A stretch of 64,000 nt of DNA, from contig NZ_WHKF01000010.1 in assembly GCF_009295825.1 (NCBI RefSeq), positions 43,827-107,826 of the forward strand, read 5' to 3'. This document shows, one piece after another, positions 9,576 to 18,107 of the stretch; position 1 is the stretch's first letter; each line of letters starts with the position of its first letter. The position numbers were made by a program, and so were the translations under genes. This stretch comes from Marinifilum sp. N1E240 (GTDB lineage Bacteria > Bacteroidota > Bacteroidia > Bacteroidales > Marinifilaceae). Under the pieces are notes generated by a model. It was given only the letters and a program-made list of their open reading frames with translations, had not been told where the DNA came from and ran no database searches.

Positions 9576-9650
9576 GCTGTTTGGTATTTTTTATCTGAAT
9601 ATTTAATTTAGCATATAGTTTAATTTTAGAAGAAATCTTTATAACAGAAA

Positions 9651-10061
9651 ATGGTTCATCAAGTAGAAATTACATTACCTGCCTATTCAAGAGGATATCA
9701 CCTTATTGATTCGGAGATTATAAATCAATTGTCAAATTTACCTGAAGTTGGAATTTTGCATTTGTTCATTAAGCATACTTCTGCTGCCTTAAGCATTAAT
9801 GAAAATGCAGACCCATCTGTTCGTGAGGATTTTGAATCTATCATGAATCATTTGGTGCCAGAAAATCAGCCATATTATACTCATATTTACGAAGGTGCAG
9901 ACGATATGCCAGCTCATGTAAAAGCAAGCTTGCTTGGTCCCGATTTAACAATTCCAATTCGTAATGGAAGTTTAAATTTGGGAACCTGGCAAGGAATTTA
10001 TTTGTGTGAATTCAGAAATAGAGGAGGACGTCGTAAAATTGTTGCTACGATCTATTCATAA
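9651..10061 (+). CDS. YjbQ family protein (UPF0047)
   Basis: 136 residues, the usual length for YjbQ/UPF0047. The family signature is clear: FIKHTSAALSINENADPSVR, the HVKASLLG segment, and GTWQGIYLCEFRNRGGRR near the C-terminus. Conserved histidines in HTSAA, HLVPE and HVKAS probably form the metal/active site. The family has been annotated as a secondary thiamine-phosphate synthase because it can complement thiE mutants; the true substrate is not settled. It is monocistronic and shares a bidirectional terminator with the converging aminopeptidase gene. Confidence 0.92.
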   Translation: MVHQVEITLPAYSRGYHLIDSEIINQLSNLPEVGILHLFIKHTSAALSINENADPSVREDFESIMNHLVPENQPYYTHIYEGADDMPAHVKASLLGPDLTIPIRNGSLNLGTWQGIYLCEFRNRGGRRKIVATIYS

Positions 10062-10090
10062 AAAAACGCCTCAATTAATGAGGCGTTTAA
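10061..10090. terminator. Bidirectional intrinsic terminator
   Basis: AAACGCCTC and GAGGCGTTT flank a 7-nt loop with A-run and T-run on either side. It separates the converging yjbQ-like and aminopeptidase P genes and can serve both. Confidence 0.9.
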
Positions 10091-10093
10091 ATT

Positions 10094-11866
10094 TTATATT
10101 GCTTTGGTTTTATCTTTTAACCAGGCTTTGTGTTTTGCATCCAATTGAGGTGATAATTGGTCATATACCTTCTGGTGATATGAATTCAGCCAATATCTTT
10201 CATCTTGCGTTAAAATGTCAACATTAACACCTTTTGTTTCAAAATGGCAAAGAGTAATGGTTTCAAACTCTAAGTAATCTCCAAACTGAGATGATCCAGC
10301 TTCTTTACAAAGAATCAAATTTTCATGTCGAATTCCATATTGTCCTTGTCGGTATAAGGCAGGTTCATTGGAGGTTATCATTCCCTTTATCATCGCCTGT
10401 TCCTTTAGTTCCTGACGAATACTCTGAGGACCTTCATGAACATTCATAAAACAACCAACACCATGTCCTGTTCCGTGTCCGTAGTTTCTGAAATTTTTCC
10501 ACAAGTCCATTCGAGCTAAAATATCAATATTACAACCACGAGTACCCATAGGAAAAACTGCCATTGCCAATTGAATCATACCTTTTAAAACCAAAGTGTA
10601 ATCCAATTTTTCTTCTTCACTCATTTCTCCTAAAGGAATTGTTCTTGTGATATCGGTTGTTCCATCAAGATATTGAGCTCCAGAATCGATTAGTAAAATT
10701 CCATCTTTTTTGATCTCAACATTTGATTCCTGAGTGGTAGAGTAATGTGGATGGGCACCATGATCTTTGTATCCGCATATGGTTCCAAAACTTTCACCTT
10801 TAAAATTTTCTTGCTGACTACGGAACTCTCTCAGTTTCTCCATTATAGTAAATTCTGTAATAGATTCTATTTCTAGGTTTTCTTCCAGCCAATAGTAAAA
10901 ATGTGTTAAGGCAACACCATCTTTTTTCATGGCATTTTTCATGCCTTCTATCTCAACTTCATTTTTTAAACTTTTGAAAAGTTGCGAAGGGTTTTCTCTT
11001 TCAATAATGTTAGCAGAAATAGAGTAGAATGCTTTGAGGTTGGTTCTGTTGACATCAAGTAAAACATTTGCTGAAGCAGGAAGTTCTTCTAAGTCATTAA
11101 AAATTTGTCCGTAACTGGCGATTGAAATTTCATCTTCAGCTAAACTTTTTAGTAAGACATCTGAAATTTTCGCTTCATTTAAATAAACACATGCCTTCTC
11201 TTTCCCAATTATCGCATAAGCTAATGCTAAAGGGTTGTAATCAACATCAGATCCTCTCAAATTGAATATCCATGCAACATCATCCATGCTTCCAACAAAG
11301 TGATAATTGCTCTTGTTTTCTTCCATTTTTTTACGAACCTGAGTTAATTTAGAATATCTGGTTTGACCAGAAAATTTAAGTTCATGATCGAATATAATGC
11401 CATTAGGTAATTGAGGACGATCTTTCCAAATATCTCCAACCAAATCATATTCTTCAATGATATGAATGTCTAAATTACCCAACTGATTTTTTAGGTCACG
11501 CGTTTGAGTAACAGAGAAACAAGTTCCATCGAATCCTACATGTGCTTCAATAGGTAACTCTTTTGCCAACCACTCGAAAGGAGATAGAGTGCCAGGCGTA
11601 CCCATTTTAAATAAAGTTATTCCACTATCTTTTAGTTGTGTTTCAGCCTGAAGAAAGTATCTTGAATCCGTCCAAAGACCAGCTTTGTCATTTGTAATTA
11701 CTACTGTTCCTGCTGATCCGGTAAAACCTGAAATCCATTGACGAGTAGTCCAGCGATCTGGTACATATTCGCTCATGTGTGGATCAGAACTGGTTACAAT
11801 ATAGGCTTGAATTCCTTTTTCATTCATTAAAAAACGCAATGCGTTTACTCTTTCAGCGACGGTCAT
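10094..11866 (-). CDS. pepP: Aminopeptidase P family (Xaa-Pro aminopeptidase, M24B)
   Basis: 590 residues, the long three-domain form of aminopeptidase P. Two creatinase-like N-terminal domains (~1-300) precede a pita-bread catalytic domain. Metal ligands are visible: D in LLIDSGAQYLDGTTDITRT (two aspartates), H in GHGTGHGVG, and glutamates in TSNEPALYRQGQYGIRHEN. HEGPQ adds the second conserved histidine region. It removes N-terminal residues that precede proline, in the cytosol, with two Mn/Co ions. There is no signal peptide. It is transcribed alone and ends at the shared terminator with yjbQ. Confidence 0.95.
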   Translation of the reverse strand: MTVAERVNALRFLMNEKGIQAYIVTSSDPHMSEYVPDRWTTRQWISGFTGSAGTVVITNDKAGLWTDSRYFLQAETQLKDSGITLFKMGTPGTLSPFEWLAKELPIEAHVGFDGTCFSVTQTRDLKNQLGNLDIHIIEEYDLVGDIWKDRPQLPNGIIFDHELKFSGQTRYSKLTQVRKKMEENKSNYHFVGSMDDVAWIFNLRGSDVDYNPLALAYAIIGKEKACVYLNEAKISDVLLKSLAEDEISIASYGQIFNDLEELPASANVLLDVNRTNLKAFYSISANIIERENPSQLFKSLKNEVEIEGMKNAMKKDGVALTHFYYWLEENLEIESITEFTIMEKLREFRSQQENFKGESFGTICGYKDHGAHPHYSTTQESNVEIKKDGILLIDSGAQYLDGTTDITRTIPLGEMSEEEKLDYTLVLKGMIQLAMAVFPMGTRGCNIDILARMDLWKNFRNYGHGTGHGVGCFMNVHEGPQSIRQELKEQAMIKGMITSNEPALYRQGQYGIRHENLILCKEAGSSQFGDYLEFETITLCHFETKGVNVDILTQDERYWLNSYHQKVYDQLSPQLDAKHKAWLKDKTKAI

Positions 11867-11962
11867 TTTAAGGTTGTTATTGTTTAAAGCATAAAATTAC
11901 AATAATATGATGTACATGCTGTGTTTCGTAGCTTAAATTTTAGGTTTTTTGAGAAAAATCAT

Positions 11963-11997
11963 AAAAAAAACCTCTTCCAAATTATGAAAGAGGTTCT
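11963..11997 (-). terminator. Intrinsic terminator of the sigma/anti-sigma operon
   Basis: On the minus strand AACCTCTTTC and its near-complement GAAGAGGTT form a stem with an AT-rich loop, followed by eight T. It lies just after the stop codon at 12016 and closes the three-gene operon that begins at 14328. Confidence 0.85.
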
Positions 11998-12015
11998 TGC
12001 TTGTATTTTGATTTG

Positions 12016-13077
12016 TTATCGTAAACTTACATTTCCGTATTGACTGTTAATTTTCACTTTTCCTTTGACTTGATCTGAGTCGCCTACGATTACTTTTAGT
12101 GAGGTTTCAGAATTGTCAACAATTTTTTGAATTACCTGTGCATTATCAGGATAATTAATTCCACAGTATTTCGTTTCAGCTTCAAGGGTATAGGAGGCAC
12201 CTTCTTCAATTGCAATTTTACTGGCTACATATTGATTGTCAACTTTTATCGACTCAAAATCCTTTGATACATTATCAATTTTACAATTTCCATATCGAAG
12301 GTTTAATTCTAGATTTTTGTTTACATTCTCTATTCTGAAATCGGAATATTGACCCATATTTACCATAAAGGTATTTGTATTTATTACATTGAATGCATCG
12401 TATTTAGAATCGGCAATTACAGTTTCGTTATTATCTAAATGTAATTTTGAGTAACGACTCACTACAACTAAAGCTTTACTAGTTCCAATATTCATTTTTG
12501 AATATTTTAAAGTCAATTTTGTACGATTGCACTCATCAATAGTGGCTTTTGCGTAGGATAAGTTAATTGTGCTAACTGGCTTTTCTTCAGGATATAGAAA
12601 GCTTTCGCCACGTAAATTACCATAACTTAAGTTGATGTTTGCTTTCTCGCGTAATTGGCTGATGAAGATATTACCAAACTTGTTTGAAACATCAAGCTTA
12701 ATATAGCTAGGCATAAACACCTCATAATCGATCTTGAATTTTTTTCCGGTTTTAAATTTGTGAGACATTTCAGTATGAGCAGAAATGGATTGTCCGGATT
12801 TATTCATTTTAATATCGATATTATGGAAGAGTAATTTTGCTTTTTCTTCGCTGGTAGTTTCAATGGTGATTAAAACTTTAATCGAAATCGAATCTTTTTC
12901 CCAGTTTTTAATGTCGATATCTCCATATTTACTGCTGATACTTAAGTCATTTCCCATGCTAACTGGGAAAACCTCTTTAATTTCTTTTTCGTAATCATCA
13001 ATAGCAAATACGCTTGTATTTAAGCTTATGAATAATACTAAAAGTAGAGCCGAAAGTTTAAATTTTATTGTCTTCAT
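12016..13077 (-). CDS. Secreted DUF4097-like beta-helical protein
   Basis: 353 residues with a signal peptide (LLVLFISLNTSVFA, cleavage near 25). The rest is a series of short, regularly spaced strands with recurring Gly/Asn-Ile patterns (SISSKYGDIDIKNW, VSNKFGNIFISQL, NLRYGNCKIDNV), which is the look of the putative-adhesin DUF4097 right-handed beta-helix. It is the third gene of an operon with an ECF sigma factor and a membrane regulator. This arrangement is frequent in Bacteroidota, where the beta-helix gene is thought to be a regulated envelope protein or part of the sensing device. No ligand can be inferred. Confidence 0.75.
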   Translation of the reverse strand: MKTIKFKLSALLLVLFISLNTSVFAIDDYEKEIKEVFPVSMGNDLSISSKYGDIDIKNWEKDSISIKVLITIETTSEEKAKLLFHNIDIKMNKSGQSISAHTEMSHKFKTGKKFKIDYEVFMPSYIKLDVSNKFGNIFISQLREKANINLSYGNLRGESFLYPEEKPVSTINLSYAKATIDECNRTKLTLKYSKMNIGTSKALVVVSRYSKLHLDNNETVIADSKYDAFNVINTNTFMVNMGQYSDFRIENVNKNLELNLRYGNCKIDNVSKDFESIKVDNQYVASKIAIEEGASYTLEAETKYCGINYPDNAQVIQKIVDNSETSLKVIVGDSDQVKGKVKINSQYGNVSLR

Positions 13078-13128
13078 CCGTTTACAGTTTATTTGAAGTT
13101 TACTTTTTATTTCTTGTGTTAAAGTTTT

Positions 13129-13674
13129 TTAGGCAGAAACATTCAAGTTTGATTTTGTCTGTTTTCTGACCTGATACAATTGTTCAATAATGCGATTTAA
13201 AATACTGGTTTTAACCTGATAATATTCAATCATAGCTTCAATTACACGATCATCATCAGGATGTAATTTTAGTTCTGTTTTTAATTGATTGTATCTTTCA
13301 TCCATATCTTTTAACTCCTGAGCCAGTATGTTTTGATGTTGCGTGTTGTCAAAAGTTCCCATTCTTTCGATCATTTGTAATTGGCTGTCGATATTCGACG
13401 TATAAAACATTTCAACCTCTCTGTATTCAGGTGAAATTCCACCTAATCCAATTTGGTCACCCTGTAAATTTCGAATCTGATAGCCTGTAATTCCCGAAAT
13501 GATCACAAAAATAACGATTGCCGCCACTTTTAAAAGGTTTGATATTTTAAAAGTTGGTTTTTTCTGTTTGTTTTTGTCTAATTTCGAAAGAAACATATCA
13601 AAATGACCTTCGCAAGGTTCATGATCATTAAATTCTTCCTGATGTTCTCTAAATACTTTTTCCAATTCTTTCAT
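13129..13674 (-). CDS. Putative anti-sigma factor / membrane regulator
   Basis: 181 residues. A soluble N-terminus (~1-45, EFNDHEPCEGHFDMFLSKLD) precedes one membrane helix at ~48-66 (VAAIVIFVIISGITGYQI), followed by an extracytoplasmic part predicted to be helical (EMFYTSNIDSQLQMIERM, then coiled-coil-like KDMDERYNQLKTELKL). This topology, directly downstream of an ECF sigma gene, is that of an anti-sigma factor, although no zinc HxxxCxxC motif is seen. It probably holds the sigma factor at the membrane and is co-transcribed with it and with the DUF4097-like gene. Confidence 0.7.
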   Translation of the reverse strand: MKELEKVFREHQEEFNDHEPCEGHFDMFLSKLDKNKQKKPTFKISNLLKVAAIVIFVIISGITGYQIRNLQGDQIGLGGISPEYREVEMFYTSNIDSQLQMIERMGTFDNTQHQNILAQELKDMDERYNQLKTELKLHPDDDRVIEAMIEYYQVKTSILNRIIEQLYQVRKQTKSNLNVSA

Positions 13675-13761
13675 ACATACAAATTTTAATTGTATTGTTG
13701 TATGTAACCTTCTTTTCGGATTTACCGATTTTAAAAATCAGTAGAAATGAGAGACGGGTTT

Positions 13762-14328
13762 TTACAGCAATTTTTTGGTTTTCTTTTCTTTTAAAATCTG
13801 AATTAACTTTTTCTTGGCTCTTAAAAATTGTGATCGTGAAGTAGATGCATTCACTTTTAAAACGGATGCAATTTCTTCGTGATCGTAGCCTTCAATCAAG
13901 TATAAACTCAGTATTATTCGGTAACCTGTTGGTAGCAGGTCAATAGCATTTCTAATTTCTTCAATCTGTTCTTTGGTGTCAATTACTTCAAGTTTTATTT
14001 CTTCAGCTTTTAGCTTGTGAGCTTCAAATTCGAGAGGAAATAATTCTAATTTTTTCTTTTTTAAACTATCCAAAGAACGATTGACAACAATTCTTTTAAG
14101 CCAGGCACCAAAACTCACTTCACCTTTGTACTTGCTAATGTTCTTAAAAGCCGACAAAAATGCTTCCTGCATAATGTCTTCTGCTTCGTATTCATCTTTT
14201 ACAATTCGTAAAGATGAGTTGTACATTGCTTTGTAATAAAGCTTATAAATTTTGAATTGTGCTTTGGGATCATTTTTTCCGCAAAGCTCAATTAAATCCT
14301 GGTGAATGTTTCGGTATACTGAGCTCAT
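13762..14328 (-). CDS. ECF RNA polymerase sigma factor
   Basis: 188 residues, sigma-70 family region 2 plus region 4. Region 2 shows YEAEDIMQEAFLSAFKNI and FGAWLKRIVVNRSLDSLKKK. Region 4 shows LPTGYRIILSLYLIEGYDHE and EEIASVLKVNASTSRSQFLR, the helix-turn-helix that reads the -35 element. It heads an operon with a membrane anti-sigma-like protein and a secreted beta-helix protein. Such operons normally autoregulate, but no matching -35/-10 pair was identified in the 147 bp upstream. Confidence 0.93.
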   Translation of the reverse strand: MSSVYRNIHQDLIELCGKNDPKAQFKIYKLYYKAMYNSSLRIVKDEYEAEDIMQEAFLSAFKNISKYKGEVSFGAWLKRIVVNRSLDSLKKKKLELFPLEFEAHKLKAEEIKLEVIDTKEQIEEIRNAIDLLPTGYRIILSLYLIEGYDHEEIASVLKVNASTSRSQFLRAKKKLIQILKEKKTKKLL

Positions 14329-14475
14329 TAATCTATTTCTATTCTAATGACGAATGCGGAAATCATGCGTTGCATGTTTTGAAAATAATTATCACAATAA
14401 ATATAATCAAAAAGAAAAAGTATTTATACTTATGTATAAATAATGAGCGTAATTATTTGTAACGGAGGTATGAAT

Positions 14476-16302
14476 TTATTTTGAGAGGAGTGCTGCTTTA
14501 GACAAAAGGTGCTTAGCCATTTTTTTTATTCCATGATAAATTATTTCTTTTGACCGCAGATAACTATACAAGAAAATGTTTTTTTCAAGTTTTTGATTCT
14601 TGATTTCACCAACTATTGCTGCTAGTTCATCGGCCATATTTTCATAAACGGTTCTTTTGTAGTGGCGAATACTGTGGTTGATATCATTTTCAGTGACAAA
14701 TTTTCGGACATCTAAAATGTATGTGTTTGGATGATTCTTGCAGAAAGTTTCCAATACTTTGTTCATTCGTGTATGTCGTTTTTTGGCAATATTGTATTCT
14801 GATTTATTTGAAATTGGAGATTCGACTTCAGCACCATTAATAAAAATAATAGGTTTGGAGACTTTTTTACGAATTGAATTCAGGTTTAAGGTCAATTGCT
14901 CTTCACTAATTTGCCCAACGAATTTGTACTCACTTACAAAGTATTGGTAGAAATTTTTATCCATACTTTTAAAGTTGTGATAGCTACAACGCTCTACAAA
15001 TTCTTTCTCAGTTTCTTTGGGAAAATCGGAGTAGCTCTCGTATGGAATTTTTAAACCTGTAGTTTTAGATTCGAACAAATCCATAGTGTAATCAACAAGC
15101 AAACTATAAACTAGTATATCGTACTGGTTCGAAAAAACTTCACTATTAAAAGCATTCTCATCAAGAAATGGTAAATTGTTTACCAGATTCTGTTTTTCAT
15201 GATCTGAAATATTTTCTGACTGTACTAATATTTCGGTACTCGATTTTGCAACAGGATGATTGTTGCTATTTACATCGTTAAATTCCGTAAGAACATCAAC
15301 ATTTTTATAGGAGAGGTAATGTGCCATTTGTTTTAGGTCACAAGCACCTTTAAGAAAAATTTTTGTTGAATTTGAATCATTTTTTTTAACCGTTGAATGG
15401 CTCCAATCTTCTACCTCTTTAATCCAATGAGGATGATCTGTTTGATTAAGTTCCACTGTCACATCTCCAACTTTATTAATGTCAGGAAATTGCAATAGTG
15501 AATAAATGTATTGTTCTATACCAATATTCATTGATCGACACGAAAACAGAAAGTGTTCAAGTTTATTGTTTTTCTTATGTAGTGCATAAAATCCTACAAT
15601 ACCGTATTCGCCAAATCTATCTTTAAGTCTGATAGCCTTGCATTTGTAATCTGAGTTAGATAGAAGAATATCTAATTCTTCGCTGTTTATTCTTTTTTTC
15701 GTGTAGTTAATTTGATTGGTACGATTAATTAACTCCAATATTCTATCCTTTATAGGCCTAAGGTCGTTAATGATTGAATATTGTATTTCAGATGATTCAA
15801 GAAATTCTGTATTATCAGAAAAATGGTCTTTTTCTTTCTCTTTTTTTTCTAGTATTTTATATTGATTTAATCGGGAAAAGGAACTATCATCTTTACCTTT
15901 AAATGCAATGTGAGAATAAATTTCAGAAATAAAATCTGGCTTTTTTATCCAAATGTCTCGATTGTAGAATTGCACTTCTGCCAAATTCAAATGATTGTCA
16001 TCAATAAATAGAACATTTTCTGCTCTTAATTGAGCGCTTTCTATAATCTGTTGAATGTTATGTCCTTTTGGATTCCAATTGATTTGAGGAAATATAAAAT
16101 AGTCCCAAATCTTAAGTTCTTGCAATTTTTGTTTGGCAAGAGCAAAATCATTTTTGGAAGCAATTGAATTTACAATACCACGTGAACTTAGATCTTTTAT
16201 CAGTTGAATATGATCTTTAACTGGAGTTATACCTTCTTCGGAAAGAGTTCCTTTCCAGAAAGTATCGTCTAAGTCCCAGATTACTAATTTAATTGTATCC
16301 AT
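14476..16302 (-). CDS. FkbH-like HAD-IIIC phosphatase with C-terminal SGNH-like region
   Basis: 608 residues from the ATG at 16302; an upstream in-frame start at 16359 would add a hydrophobic stretch not found in the family. The HAD domain begins at once (VIWDLDDTFWKGTL, with the D-x-D-x-T nucleophile loop) and continues with LFIDDNHLNLAEV. The ~180-330 part matches FkbH proteins (INRTNQINYTKKR, GIVGFYAL, FLFSCRSMNIGIEQY). After ~350 there is an SGNH-hydrolase-like segment (FLKGACDLKQMAHYL to HSIRHYKRTVYENMADELA). FkbH proteins load glyceryl units onto carrier proteins in polyketide pathways, but no carrier or synthase gene is nearby. A role in surface-polymer modification is possible. Confidence 0.82.
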   Translation of the reverse strand: MDTIKLVIWDLDDTFWKGTLSEEGITPVKDHIQLIKDLSSRGIVNSIASKNDFALAKQKLQELKIWDYFIFPQINWNPKGHNIQQIIESAQLRAENVLFIDDNHLNLAEVQFYNRDIWIKKPDFISEIYSHIAFKGKDDSSFSRLNQYKILEKKEKEKDHFSDNTEFLESSEIQYSIINDLRPIKDRILELINRTNQINYTKKRINSEELDILLSNSDYKCKAIRLKDRFGEYGIVGFYALHKKNNKLEHFLFSCRSMNIGIEQYIYSLLQFPDINKVGDVTVELNQTDHPHWIKEVEDWSHSTVKKNDSNSTKIFLKGACDLKQMAHYLSYKNVDVLTEFNDVNSNNHPVAKSSTEILVQSENISDHEKQNLVNNLPFLDENAFNSEVFSNQYDILVYSLLVDYTMDLFESKTTGLKIPYESYSDFPKETEKEFVERCSYHNFKSMDKNFYQYFVSEYKFVGQISEEQLTLNLNSIRKKVSKPIIFINGAEVESPISNKSEYNIAKKRHTRMNKVLETFCKNHPNTYILDVRKFVTENDINHSIRHYKRTVYENMADELAAIVGEIKNQKLEKNIFLYSYLRSKEIIYHGIKKMAKHLLSKAALLSK

Positions 16303-16436
16303 GTAAATGATAAGTTGAAGGGTTATTTTAAATTTATATAGAATAAATAAAAATAACAAAAATTCCTACTGAAGTTCATCCGGAATAAGCAGTAACTCAT
16401 CAAATTAGAAAGAATAGGATGGGATAATATAGCAAA

Positions 16437-16464
16437 GAAAAGCCACCGAATATTTCCGATAGCT
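16437..16464 (-). terminator. Terminator-like hairpin after the single tRNA-Lys
   Basis: On the minus strand AGCTATCGGA and TTCGGTGGCT pair over 10 bp (three G-U) around a short loop and run into TTTTC. It starts 4 nt after the tRNA 3' end. Confidence 0.6.
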
Positions 16465-16467
16465 GTG

Positions 16468-16540
16468 TGATCCCTCTGGGGTTCGAACCCAGGACCCCAA
16501 CATTAAAAGTGTTGTGCTCTACCAGCTGAGCTAAGGAATC
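16468..16540 (-). tRNA. tRNA-Lys (anticodon TTT), copy 1
   Basis: 73 nt with a full cloverleaf. The acceptor GATTCCT pairs with AGGGATC (one G-U). The anticodon stem CAACA/TGTTG holds the loop CTTTTAA, so the anticodon is TTT (lysine). The T-loop is TTCGAAC with stem CTGGG/CCCAG. No CCA is encoded. Its sequence is identical to the three tandem copies at 18.6-18.9 kb. Confidence 0.97.
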
Positions 16541-16714
16541 AGGATTGCTAATTTAAAGATTTTTTTAAATCTATAAAAATGAAAGTGCTTCATATTTATA
16601 GTTCTAGGCGCTTGTATTGTTTTTTGAATTGAATTTAGCTGGTGTTACATAATAAGAATATGTACCTTTATACATCCTTATTGCAGAATAATTCACTTTA
16701 AATATGTTCTTGGT
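16541..16714. other. Intergenic region upstream of tRNA-Lys copy 1 and the thioredoxin-like gene
   Basis: This spacer separates divergent units: the tRNA (minus) and the redoxin-like gene (plus). A TACCTTTA box at 16662-16669 resembles a -7 element for the plus-strand gene. Nothing else is recognisable. Confidence 0.35.
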
Positions 16715-18082
16715 ATGTTTCAAAAGTTACTATTTATTACTTTTTTAGTACTCACGAATTCGGTTTTTGCTCAAAATAAAATGTCAATAAACGCTGAATT
16801 TCCTGATTATACAAATGAAAGTTTAATGCTTTTGCAGGGAGATGATGGTGGTGTTTTCGTTGTAGCAAATTCAAGTACAGATAAGGAAGGAAAGTTGACT
16901 TTTGATTGGGATGGAGAACCTGGTTTTTATAGAATCAGCGGTAAGGATGGGTTTGTTGATTTTAGGATGAGTGGTCACAAACTTGAGTTTTCTCTTTCGG
17001 GAAGTTTTAAAGGTGGTGATTTAAGATTCCCTGATGGTGATGAGAACAATCAATATCAATACTATTTGTCAGAGTTTTCAATATTAAATGAATCAATATC
17101 AGAATTGCATGACGATTTAAAAAATCAGAATGAAAAAGATAATCTTTACAAAGATTTATTTACTGATTATAAGAAAGTCAAAAGAGAGAAGCGAAGTTTA
17201 CTAAAAGATCTATGGGGGAGTCATATTGATTCTTGGTCGGCACGTTTTGCATTGGCACAGCAGGAACTTATGTCTGATGTAAAATTAAAAGGGCAAAAAG
17301 CTGAAGATTATTATCTAAAGCATTTTTTTGATTTTTTTGCCTTTAGTGATTCCTTATTAGCGGGTACGCCTATTTACTATGAGAAAATTGGCAAATATTT
17401 AAAGCTACGTGACCTTGAAGGACTGATTGAAATTGGGAATTTTAAAAAAATAAAAGATGTAATTGGGAATTTGTTTTGGTTAACAGAGTTGGATCCTGAT
17501 TCACAAAAATATCTTGCGAATTATTTGATGAACAAATATCCTGAGGAGACTTATACAGAGGTTTACCATATTGTAACAGATGCTTATCGTGTTTTAAATA
17601 CTTGCGAATATGTGTTAAATACCCGCACCATAAGAAATAGAATTAGCAACTACAAACAGATAAAAAAAGGTTGGCAAGCTCCAGATATTCCACTTTATCA
17701 TTCACTGGATGGAAGAATTCAATCGTTAAGTGATGTAAATAGTGAGTTAACTTTAGTTGTGGTATGGTCGGGCAGTTGTAGACATAGTATTGAGATGTTG
17801 AATGAAATTTCGAATTTATACTATACTTACAAAGATTTAGGTTTAGAGGTTGTTGCTGTATCATTAGATAATAACCTTAATTTTTGGAAAGAAATCATTT
17901 CTTATAATGATTTTCCCTGGATAAATGCGTGTGATACCGATGGCTTAAATGGAACAGTCGCAAGTCAGTTTAATGTTTACGTAACTCCAAGTTTGTTTTT
18001 AATGGATCCTTCACTTAAAATTGTTGATGTACCACAAACCGTATTTCAGTTGGAGAAAAAATTAATGGAAGTTTTTAAGTAG
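16715..18082 (+). CDS. Secreted thioredoxin-like (AhpC/TSA-TlpA type) protein with a single active-site cysteine
   Basis: 455 residues. A signal peptide ends near residue 20 (VLTNSVFAQ). Residues ~25-110 resemble the DUF4369-type beta-sandwich found before redoxin domains in Bacteroidota. The C-terminal ~310-455 is a thioredoxin fold (KGWQAPDIPLYHSLDGRI, LTLVVVWSGSCRHSIEML, VVAVSLDNN, and the cis-proline region VYVTPSLFL). The usual WCxxC motif is WSGSCRHS, so only the second cysteine position remains. It may therefore act as a monothiol peroxiredoxin-like or binding protein rather than a disulfide reductase. It lies between copies of tRNA-Lys and has no operon partner. Confidence 0.82.
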   Translation: MFQKLLFITFLVLTNSVFAQNKMSINAEFPDYTNESLMLLQGDDGGVFVVANSSTDKEGKLTFDWDGEPGFYRISGKDGFVDFRMSGHKLEFSLSGSFKGGDLRFPDGDENNQYQYYLSEFSILNESISELHDDLKNQNEKDNLYKDLFTDYKKVKREKRSLLKDLWGSHIDSWSARFALAQQELMSDVKLKGQKAEDYYLKHFFDFFAFSDSLLAGTPIYYEKIGKYLKLRDLEGLIEIGNFKKIKDVIGNLFWLTELDPDSQKYLANYLMNKYPEETYTEVYHIVTDAYRVLNTCEYVLNTRTIRNRISNYKQIKKGWQAPDIPLYHSLDGRIQSLSDVNSELTLVVVWSGSCRHSIEMLNEISNLYYTYKDLGLEVVAVSLDNNLNFWKEIISYNDFPWINACDTDGLNGTVASQFNVYVTPSLFLMDPSLKIVDVPQTVFQLEKKLMEVFK

Positions 18083-18084
18083 GT

Positions 18085-18104
18085 GACGTAGCATTGCTAC
18101 ATCC
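18085..18104. repeat. REP-like palindrome beside the RAYT remnant
   Basis: GACGTAGCATTGCTACATC carries GTAGC/GCTAC arms around ATT. A related sequence beginning GACGTAGCA occurs inside the RAYT remnant at 18340. RAYT transposases are known to act on such short extragenic palindromes. Copy number elsewhere in the genome cannot be seen from here. Confidence 0.45.
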
Positions 18105-18107
18105 ATA

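Noticed and set aside
14476..16302. Part of a polyketide biosynthesis cluster
   Set aside because: No synthase, carrier protein or acyltransferase genes flank the FkbH-like gene.
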